From NCBI RefSeq assembly GCF_042646205.1, contig NZ_JBHRTF010000001.1:62001-126000 (forward strand): a stretch of DNA of 64,000 nucleotides, given 5' to 3'. Numbering within the stretch: the stretch's first letter is position 1; every line of letters begins with the position of its first letter. The translations under genes were made by a program, and so were the position numbers. This document shows, one piece after another, positions 27,715 through 34,810 of this stretch. This DNA is from Cellvibrio fontiphilus_A (lineage in GTDB: Bacteria; Pseudomonadota; Gammaproteobacteria; Pseudomonadales; Cellvibrionaceae). The notes beneath the pieces were generated by a model. It made no database searches. It had not been told where the DNA came from and saw only the letters and a list, made by a program, of their open reading frames with translations.

Positions 27715-28073
27715 GTCACAACTGCAGCAAAGAGCACGACCGCGACATGGAGCGGCACATCATCCAGGGCGACGTAGACGTTTACGACAGTCTGCGCGAC
27801 CTGTATCTGGGGCGCCTGGTCAATATCCATACCCAGGGTTTGATGGTCATGGGGGATCTGTCGCTGGAAGAGGATCGTCTCTACACCCTTGACCTGCATT
27901 TGCCGGAGCCGATCAATGATCAATTGGTAATCCAATTGGGTGTGGATTGTCTGTGGACGCGCGAGGCAGATTTGGCGGGTAAATATTGGATGGGCTTTTC
28001 CATTATCGATGCGTCTACCGAGTCGCTGCAGTCGATTCGGGATTTGGTTGAGCGCCTGGGGGAATCCTACTAG
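27711..28073 (+). CDS. PilZ-domain protein
   Basis: A 120-residue single-domain protein whose pattern (RHIIQGDVDVYD, LGRLVNIHTQGLMVMGD, then a strand with CLWTREADLAGKYWMGFSI) fits a PilZ barrel. The canonical c-di-GMP motif RxxxR is weak or absent at the N-terminus (only the segment ERHII), and D/NxSxxG appears as NIHTQG. Binding of c-di-GMP is therefore uncertain. The start overlaps the DUF1631 stop. Confidence 0.8.
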   Translation: MSHNCSKEHDRDMERHIIQGDVDVYDSLRDLYLGRLVNIHTQGLMVMGDLSLEEDRLYTLDLHLPEPINDQLVIQLGVDCLWTREADLAGKYWMGFSIIDASTESLQSIRDLVERLGESY

Positions 28074-28118
28074 CTGCTTTCCTATTCAGCTTGCCCTCAC
28101 CAGCCTGCCCTTAACAAC

Positions 28119-28150
28119 CAAAAACGCCGCGCTAATCACGCGGCGTTTTT
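28119..28150. terminator. Bidirectional terminator between the PilZ and phospholipase genes
   Basis: ACGCCGCG (28124-28131) pairs with CGCGGCGT (28139-28146), with A's before and T's after the stem. It serves the rightward PilZ gene and the leftward phospholipase gene. Confidence 0.88.
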
Positions 28151-28168
28151 GTTGATGGGTGGTTTGCT

Positions 28169-29317
28169 TTAGAAGAGATCGGTAAACACTATGCCCAAGG
28201 CAAAGACTTCAAGGTCGACGTTGTAGTCGATCAGGCTGTGGCCGTAGCCGTTGAAGTATTTGAACTGGCCGCGCAGGTTGCTGCTAATCGGAAAGCTCCA
28301 GCCCAACTCAATGGCACCCCAGCTTGTGCCGTCCAGGCTGTCGCGCAGCATCAGGCTGTAAATATCGTCATGGTGCTGGTAGGCAGCGTTTAATTCAAAG
28401 TTGCCCAGGTAATCGGTAATGTCGGGATTATCGTCGCCGTCCGGGTCGCCGGGGTACTCCTGTGCGGATTCCGGCAGGCGATACCAGGGGTTGAGCGCAA
28501 AGGCAAAGTTGCCCCGCTCGAACACACTGGTAAACATCACCCTGTTCCAACTGCGCGATAGCAGGCCGCCCTGACCGTTGGATTGATGGTTGAGGATCAG
28601 GTCGTTGAGTACGTTGCGGAACCCCAGAATTTCCCAGTCATTGGTAAAACTCAGGATCAATTCCGGTTGATGGTTGGTTTCGCGAAAGGGCGCCGAGTCT
28701 GAATCGCTGTAAAGCTGCCAGAGCGAGTGATTGGTGTAGCCCAAATACAGGTGGCCGTTCTCGCCAAAGATATCCTCGCGCAGCAGGATTTTCACACTCA
28801 GCTGAAAGTCTGCCTCGACATTGCGCAGGTCGCTGAGCGATTCATTGGCGTTGTCCCGGTAGGGCGACTCGTTGGGGGTGCGGGTGTAACTGGCGGGGTA
28901 AAAATAATTGATTTTGTGCGGTGTCAGCATAAACCGGTTGGAGCGGTTGAGAGCCTCCAGCGTCATGCGTCGCTTTAGCAGTCGGTCGTCCTCATTGCTT
29001 GTCGAATTGCTTGTCGCATTAGTAGTCGCGTCACTGCCGGCAATGGTTTGCTCCGTTAATTGCGCCTGATTTTGCTCGTTCACCCCCGCGCTTTGGAGCT
29101 GCTGTTCGTAGAGTAACTGGCAGGCCTGGCGCAGTTCGGCAACCGTCATGGCCGAGGCTGCACTGGTAACCGAGGCTTGCAAACAACTATTCATGGCTTC
29201 CAGCGGCATTTCCGGCGCGCTGCTGTCGGCGGTTTGCGCCGTGGCTAGCGCACTGGCAAGGGTGAGCGGCAAAAGGCTTAACCGGTGCCGGTGATGCTGG
29301 GAGGGGCAGTAGCGCAT
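28169..29317 (-). CDS. pldA: Outer-membrane phospholipase A (OMPLA)
   Basis: Beta-barrel lipase of the outer membrane that removes misplaced phospholipids. A signal peptide (LTLASALATA) is followed by a Gln/Asn/Thr-rich periplasmic region to about residue 115, longer than in E. coli PldA. Then comes the barrel with LGYTNHSLWQLY, the catalytic His-x-Ser in NHQSNGQ, SRSWNR with the catalytic Asn, and DDNPDITDYLG for calcium. The last residue is Phe, as in barrel proteins. Total 382 residues. Confidence 0.93.
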   Translation of the reverse strand: MRYCPSQHHRHRLSLLPLTLASALATAQTADSSAPEMPLEAMNSCLQASVTSAASAMTVAELRQACQLLYEQQLQSAGVNEQNQAQLTEQTIAGSDATTNATSNSTSNEDDRLLKRRMTLEALNRSNRFMLTPHKINYFYPASYTRTPNESPYRDNANESLSDLRNVEADFQLSVKILLREDIFGENGHLYLGYTNHSLWQLYSDSDSAPFRETNHQPELILSFTNDWEILGFRNVLNDLILNHQSNGQGGLLSRSWNRVMFTSVFERGNFAFALNPWYRLPESAQEYPGDPDGDDNPDITDYLGNFELNAAYQHHDDIYSLMLRDSLDGTSWGAIELGWSFPISSNLRGQFKYFNGYGHSLIDYNVDLEVFALGIVFTDLF

Positions 29318-29429
29318 TGGGCAAAGTCTCCGGGCGGATGGCGGTACAGAGGTGAGCAGTCGTTGACCGCTATTCTAGGCGCTATCGCAATAGAGACAAG
29401 TCAGGCGCAGACGTCATGCCTTTGTGGGG

Positions 29430-30434
29430 CTACACCTGCTCCAACCAGAGTTCTATGTCCTGTTCGTGCCAATCGGTCAGTAGGTGTACCCCTTCGTCCA
29501 CCACCTTCAAATACATGTCGATGATGTCTGACGCCAGCACAAACAGGCGATGGCTGTCGGCATTGATCTGGTGCGGGTTGACTACATCGCTCTCCACCAT
29601 ACTGAGCAGGAAGTCGAGTTTGATCTCGAAACTTTTCAGCTGTGCCAGCAGGCTCAGGTCTTTGTCCAGCAAACCCTCCAAACGTTTGGTTTGATGGCGC
29701 AGTTTTTCATTGTTGACCCGGGTGCACTGGATGGCGTAACGCAGTTTGCTGGTGACATCCTTATCGCAGTAACCCAGTGCCGAGGCGTAGGTGGAAAGTG
29801 CGCGAATACGGCCGATCTGCTCGGCGACGGCGGGCATGAGGCGCGTAGAAAAATGCAGTACTTCCAGGTATTTAAAACGGTTGGGATAGCTGCTGGCCTC
29901 GCTGGGCTGATCGGTGTTGCGCTCGCTCTGCAGCAATGCCTGGGAGGTTGGCAGCTCCAGCTGTTTGCCCAGCGCGGCGACCATGCTCAGCAATTGCTCG
30001 ATCAGGTGGCAGTGCAGTTCATAGTTATCCACCACGGCATCCTGCTGCCAATCGCGGCTGATGGTTAGCCAGGCATTGCTCAGGTTGTCCCTGTCCCGTG
30101 GGCTGAGCAGGTTCAAACTGCGCGCCGCAAACGCCTGTACCAATTCCAGGCGGCGCTCCAGTTGCGCCTGCAGCTGGGTCAGCTCACTGCGGAACAGGCT
30201 GTTACCACCCAGTGCCCCCATGGACATGCCCCGGTGGCGCTGCACCGCTTTAATCATATGGATAAGTTGTTTTAGCAAGGTGAGGGCATCCAGCCGCTGC
30301 TGGTACTCCTCGCAAAACCGGACAAATTGGGCTGAACCCTTGCTACCCGTTGGTGCAGAAAAAGAGGGGTTGTGCATGATGATAGTGCCTGTTCCCATGA
30401 TTGCTATCGCTCTTTTCAAGATAATTCGCTGCAT
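29430..30434 (-). CDS. Helical NIT-like protein, unknown function
   Basis: A 334-residue, mostly helical protein without membrane segments. Two motifs recall nitrate/nitrite-sensing (NIT) domains: VQRHRGMSMGALGGN (about 63-77) and IGRIRALSTYASALG (about 212-226). In NIT domains the paired helices carry conserved Arg residues that bind the anion. No output domain is attached, so a stand-alone sensor is only a guess. The start is uncertain: Met1, Met13 or Met20 could be used, and none has a good ribosome-binding site. Confidence 0.55.
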   Translation of the reverse strand: MQRIILKRAIAIMGTGTIIMHNPSFSAPTGSKGSAQFVRFCEEYQQRLDALTLLKQLIHMIKAVQRHRGMSMGALGGNSLFRSELTQLQAQLERRLELVQAFAARSLNLLSPRDRDNLSNAWLTISRDWQQDAVVDNYELHCHLIEQLLSMVAALGKQLELPTSQALLQSERNTDQPSEASSYPNRFKYLEVLHFSTRLMPAVAEQIGRIRALSTYASALGYCDKDVTSKLRYAIQCTRVNNEKLRHQTKRLEGLLDKDLSLLAQLKSFEIKLDFLLSMVESDVVNPHQINADSHRLFVLASDIIDMYLKVVDEGVHLLTDWHEQDIELWLEQV

Positions 30435-30528
30435 TCCGGTGCATTTATCTGCACGGAAGGGGTTGGATAACTGCTATTTCCCAATTAGTGGCAACAGCCG
30501 TGCCAGTTGCAAAATAAACTTTTTGCAC

Positions 30529-30569
30529 AGGTGATAATGCTTGTGCCCATAAAAACACCGGCTTAATAT
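30529..30569 (+). promoter_or_regulatory. Promoter of the halogenase gene, near-copy of the GH95 promoter
   Basis: AGGTGATAATGC is followed by -35 TTGTGC (30541-30546), 17 bases, and -10 TAATAT (30564-30569). The block matches 32209-32249 at 32 of 41 positions, including identical -10 and spacing. The conserved bases before the -35 box are a likely activator or operator site. Confidence 0.75.
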
Positions 30570-30632
30570 CAATCATCTTGTCCTAATGACAATAATGTTT
30601 CTGTCAGCGATTACGCTGGCTGTGGAGTTTCC

Positions 30633-32120
30633 ATGCCCAATAAACCTGTCAAACAGATAGTGATTGCCGGTGGCGGTACTGCCGGTTGGATGACGGCTGC
30701 CTATCTGGCCCGCTGGTTGGAGGGAACGGGTCTAAGCGTCACGCTGGTGGAATCTGAATTGATTGGCACTGTGGGGGTGGGCGAGGCGACAGTTCCCGGC
30801 ATCCACCAGTTCATCCAGCATTTGGGCGTGAAAGAGCGCGAATTTATCGCAGCGACCCATGCCACCTTTAAGTTGGGTATTGAATTTGACGGCTGGTCGG
30901 CACCGGAACAGGCGTTTTTCCACCCTTTTGCCGGTTATGGCGTTGCCATTGAAAACCGCCCTTTTTACCAAACCTGGTGGTCGGCAAAGGGGCAGGGCTA
31001 TGGCGCCAGTCTGAGTGATTTTTGTCTTTGTACCCAATTAGCCAGCGCCGGCAAGTTTGCCCAGCCCAGCTTTGACAGCGAGAGCCGCCTGGCCTGGTAC
31101 AACTACGCCTATCACTTTGATGCCTCACTTTTTGCCAAATACCTGCGCAGTTATGCGGAAGCGCGCGGTGTGACGCGCATCGAAGGCAAGATCCAGCAAG
31201 TCCAGCTCGACCCGGACAGCGGTTTCATCCAGTCGCTGGTATTGGAATCCGGCCAGTCGCTGCATGGCGATTTGTTTGTGGATTGCTCGGGCATGAGCGC
31301 GCTGCTAATCCAGCAGGCCTTGGGGGTGGGTTACGAGGATTGGAGCCATTGGCTGCTGAGCGATTCGGCGCTCGCGGTGCAAACCCGGAGTGTGGCCGAG
31401 CCTGACCCCTTTACCCGCTCCAGTGCGCGCAGTGCCGGTTGGCAGTGGCATATCCCGCTGCAACACCGGGTGGGCAACGGTTACGTTTATGCCAGCCAAT
31501 TTATCAGCGAGGATCAGGCGCGCGCCGAGCTGCTGGCCAACCTTAAGGGCGAGCTGCTGACCGAGCCGCGTTTGATCCGTTTCAAAACGGGCATGCGCCG
31601 CGACTTCTGGCACAAAAACTGTGTGGCCATTGGCCTCTCCAGCGGATTTTTGGAGCCCTTGGAGTCCACCAGCATTTCCCTGATCCAAACCGGCATTAGC
31701 AAGCTCGCCGCGTTTTTGGTGAGTTTTGAGATAAACGCGCAGCAGGTCGCCGAAGCCAACCGCCTCAACCGCCTGGAATACGAGCGCATCCGCGATTTCA
31801 TCATCCTGCACTACAAGCTCAATGGTCGCCCCGAACCCCTGTGGCAAGCGGTGCGGGGGATGGATATTCCGCCCTCGCTCACAGAAAAAATCGCTGTGTT
31901 TAAAGCCCAGGGCAAAGTGAAATTGCTGGAGCAGGAAACCTTTGTGGAGGAGAGCTGGATCAGCATGTTTGCCGGTTTCGGGGTGAATCCCAATGGGCTT
32001 GCACCTTCTTCCGATCCACAAAAAATGCAATCCGTTATGGACAAGATGCGCGCGGCAATCCTCAAGGGTTGCGCCCTTGCCCCCTCCCATGCCGGCTTTT
32101 TACAGACGCTGCAGGACTAG
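30633..32120 (+). CDS. Flavin-dependent tryptophan halogenase family protein
   Basis: FAD-binding protein of the PrnA-like group, 495 residues. Key features are the nucleotide loop GGGTAGW (13-19), a candidate catalytic lysine at residue 80 (ATFKLG, aligning with PrnA Lys79), the WQWHIP motif at 270-275 (the W-x-W-x-I-P signature that suppresses monooxygenase activity) and GLSSGFLEPLESTS. True halogenases of this class use reduced FAD, chloride or bromide and oxygen. Members encoded next to TonB-dependent receptors for plant sugars are frequent in Xanthomonas and Caulobacter relatives and have no proven substrate. Shares its promoter type with the GH95 gene. Confidence 0.9.
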   Translation: MPNKPVKQIVIAGGGTAGWMTAAYLARWLEGTGLSVTLVESELIGTVGVGEATVPGIHQFIQHLGVKEREFIAATHATFKLGIEFDGWSAPEQAFFHPFAGYGVAIENRPFYQTWWSAKGQGYGASLSDFCLCTQLASAGKFAQPSFDSESRLAWYNYAYHFDASLFAKYLRSYAEARGVTRIEGKIQQVQLDPDSGFIQSLVLESGQSLHGDLFVDCSGMSALLIQQALGVGYEDWSHWLLSDSALAVQTRSVAEPDPFTRSSARSAGWQWHIPLQHRVGNGYVYASQFISEDQARAELLANLKGELLTEPRLIRFKTGMRRDFWHKNCVAIGLSSGFLEPLESTSISLIQTGISKLAAFLVSFEINAQQVAEANRLNRLEYERIRDFIILHYKLNGRPEPLWQAVRGMDIPPSLTEKIAVFKAQGKVKLLEQETFVEESWISMFAGFGVNPNGLAPSSDPQKMQSVMDKMRAAILKGCALAPSHAGFLQTLQD

Positions 32121-32208
32121 CTGAAGGGCTAGCCGAAGGACCACAAGCCGAGTGAAATCGGCGGAATTGTTTCTTTTGGTATCACGAAATAGGCGCCAAT
32201 TTTGTTAT

Positions 32209-32249
32209 AGGTGATAAAGCTTGCACCGATAAAATCATTACCTTAATAT
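32209..32249 (+). promoter_or_regulatory. Promoter of the GH95-receptor operon
   Basis: AGGTGATAAAGC, -35 TTGCAC (32221-32226), 17-base spacer, -10 TAATAT (32244-32249). The segment GGTG-N10-CACC across the -35 box is an inverted repeat. Same arrangement as 30529-30569. Confidence 0.78.
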
Positions 32250-32303
32250 TCGCTCATATAGTCATATATACCATATAGATTTTATCCTTCCGGAGTGAGC
32301 CCA

Positions 32304-34772
32304 TTGTCCAGTTCCCGCCTGAATTCATCTGCCCTGCAGGCCAGCATTGCACCTTTTGGTTTGATGCTCGCCATAGCGGCTGTGTCGGTGCAGGCGGAGA
32401 CTGTGGCGCCAATTTGGTTTGCTGCGCCGGCATCCGCGTGGGAGCCTGAAGGTTTGCCGATTGGCAACGGTGCCATGGGCGCGGTGATAGCCGGTGGCGT
32501 GCAAGAAGACCGTATCCAATTCAATGAAAAAACCCTGTGGACCGGTGGCCCAGGCGCTCAGGGTTACGATTTTGGCTGGCCAGACACTGCCCAGGGCGAA
32601 AAGGTCGCGCAGGTTCGTCGCCTAATCGATGCGCAGGGTTCCATAACACCGGAAGCCGCCGCCAAGCAGCTTGGCCGCAAAATCACCGCCTACGGTGATT
32701 ATCAGACATTCGGCGATCTGGTTATTGTGTCCGGTAAAACTGTGTCGGATAAAAATGACAGCGGTGTCAGTGATGCTAATCTGGCACCTTTCAGTGATTA
32801 TCGCCGCGCGCTGTCGCTCAGTGATGCCCAGGTGGATGTCAGCTATTCGCAGGCCGGCGTGAATTATCGCCGCGAATATCTGGCGAGTTATCCCGATGGG
32901 GTTATCGCTATTAAATACTCGGCGGATAAACCTGCCAGCATTTCTTTTTCTGCCAGCCTGCAAGTGCCGGATAACCGCAGCCTGAATGTAAACCTTGAGC
33001 AGGGGCGACTGATTGCCAGCGGCAAATTGCACAGCAATGGATTGCAATTTGAAACCCAAATCCAGTTCCTCAACCAGGGCGGCGAACTCAAGGCGGTAGC
33101 CGGCAATAAAATCCAAATCACGGGCGCCGACTCGGTAGTCGTTTTGTTGGCTGCAGGCACTGACTATGCCCAGCGCTACCCCGCGTATCGCGGCGCACAT
33201 CCGCACCAGCGTTTGAATGCACTGCTGGATAACGCGATTAAAAAATCCTTCGCGCAAATTCAGCAAACACATCGCGCTGATCATCAGTCGCTGTTCAAGC
33301 GCGTGGCATTGGATATAGGCCAGAAACCCAATGCCCAGTTGGCCAAACTCACTACGCCGCAATTATTGGCGGGCTATCAAAAAGGCGATGCCAATTTGGA
33401 TCGCACACTGGAAGCGACTTATTTTCAATTCGGCCGTTATTTATTAATTGCCTCATCGCGCCCCGGTTCACTGCCGGCCAACTTGCAAGGTGTTTGGAAT
33501 AATTCCATCACTCCACCCTGGAATGCCGACTACCACGTCAACATTAATTTGCAGATGAATTATTGGTTGGCGGAAACCACCAATTTGCCGGAGCTGGCGC
33601 AACCTTTTTTTGCCTTTGTCGATAGCCTGGTTAAACCCGGCAGCATTGCCGCAAAACAAGTGGCCGGTGTAAATAAAGGTTGGGCGCTCTTCCTCAACAC
33701 CAATATCTGGGGCTTTACCGGCGTTATCGATTGGCCCACCGCCTTTTGGCAACCCGAGGCCGCTGCCTGGCTCGCCCAACATTATTACGAGCACTATTTA
33801 TTTTCGGGCGATGAAAAATTCCTGCGCAAACGTGCTTATCCCCTGATGAAAGGCGCCAGCGAATTCTGGCTGGAATTTTTAGTAAAGGACCCGCGCGATG
33901 GTTTATTCATTGTCACGCCCAGCTTCTCGCCCGAGCATGGCCCCTTTACTCGCGGCGCCGCCATGTCGCAGCAAATTGTGTTCGATTTATTGCGCAATAC
34001 CCATGAAGCGGCGCTGCGCACTGGCGATAAAACCTTTGCAAAAAAATTGCAGCAAACACTCGCACAACTGGATCGCGGTATGCGCGTTGGCAGCTGGGGG
34101 CAATTGCAAGAGTGGAAAGAAGATTTGGATGATCCCAAAAATGATCATCGCCACATTTCCCATTTATTTGCCTTGCACCCGGGGCGCGATATCAACCCGC
34201 GCAACACACCTGAATTACTCGCGGCCGCGCGCACCACATTAAATGCGCGTGGCGATGGTGGCACCGGTTGGTCGCAGGCCTGGAAGGTAAATATGTGGGC
34301 GCGTTTATTAGATGGCAACCGCGCGCACAAAGTATTGGGCGAACAATTACAGCGCAGCACTCTCAGTAATTTGTGGGACAACCATCCACCTTTCCAAATC
34401 GATGGCAATTTTGGCGCAAGCGCCGGCATTGCAGAAATGTTGTTGCAAAGTCACGGCGATGAATTGCATTTGTTACCCGCACTGCCATCCCGCTGGCCCA
34501 ATGGTTCGGTAAAAGGTTTGCGCGCGCGCGGTGGTTTCACTGTTGATTTGGAATGGCGCAACGGCGAATTAACCCGTGCGCTTATCCAACAATCTGCGCA
34601 GCATAAAAAAGCGCCACAAAAAATACACATCAGAACTTCACGCCCAGCAGCGCAATTTACGCTGGTGGATGTAAGCACCGGGAAATCCCTAAGGCTAGAC
34701 GGCCAGGGGAATTCAGGGAGTTATACGCTAGAGGGAGCGGGAACATATCTCTTATCCAGCAGCGGGAGATAG
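32304..34772 (+). CDS. GH95 glycoside hydrolase, probable alpha-1,2-L-fucosidase
   Basis: Secreted or periplasmic inverting hydrolase. A signal peptide (LMLAIAAVSVQA) leads into the N-terminal beta domain with WEPEGLPIGNGAMGA and FNEKTLWTGGPG, and then the (alpha/alpha)6 barrel. The segment PPWNADYHVNINLQMNYW (about 407-424) carries the Asn residues that activate water in this family. In Cellvibrio japonicus the GH95 enzyme of the xyloglucan locus removes fucose from side chains; some GH95 enzymes act on L-galactose. The start is taken as TTG at 32304 because GGAG lies eight bases before it; GTG at 32295 overlaps that site. Followed after 38 bp by the receptor gene. Confidence 0.9.
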   Translation: MSSSRLNSSALQASIAPFGLMLAIAAVSVQAETVAPIWFAAPASAWEPEGLPIGNGAMGAVIAGGVQEDRIQFNEKTLWTGGPGAQGYDFGWPDTAQGEKVAQVRRLIDAQGSITPEAAAKQLGRKITAYGDYQTFGDLVIVSGKTVSDKNDSGVSDANLAPFSDYRRALSLSDAQVDVSYSQAGVNYRREYLASYPDGVIAIKYSADKPASISFSASLQVPDNRSLNVNLEQGRLIASGKLHSNGLQFETQIQFLNQGGELKAVAGNKIQITGADSVVVLLAAGTDYAQRYPAYRGAHPHQRLNALLDNAIKKSFAQIQQTHRADHQSLFKRVALDIGQKPNAQLAKLTTPQLLAGYQKGDANLDRTLEATYFQFGRYLLIASSRPGSLPANLQGVWNNSITPPWNADYHVNINLQMNYWLAETTNLPELAQPFFAFVDSLVKPGSIAAKQVAGVNKGWALFLNTNIWGFTGVIDWPTAFWQPEAAAWLAQHYYEHYLFSGDEKFLRKRAYPLMKGASEFWLEFLVKDPRDGLFIVTPSFSPEHGPFTRGAAMSQQIVFDLLRNTHEAALRTGDKTFAKKLQQTLAQLDRGMRVGSWGQLQEWKEDLDDPKNDHRHISHLFALHPGRDINPRNTPELLAAARTTLNARGDGGTGWSQAWKVNMWARLLDGNRAHKVLGEQLQRSTLSNLWDNHPPFQIDGNFGASAGIAEMLLQSHGDELHLLPALPSRWPNGSVKGLRARGGFTVDLEWRNGELTRALIQQSAQHKKAPQKIHIRTSRPAAQFTLVDVSTGKSLRLDGQGNSGSYTLEGAGTYLLSSSGR

Positions 34773-34810
34773 CTTTAGGGGTAGTTTTACAATACTAACT
34801 GGAGAAAATC

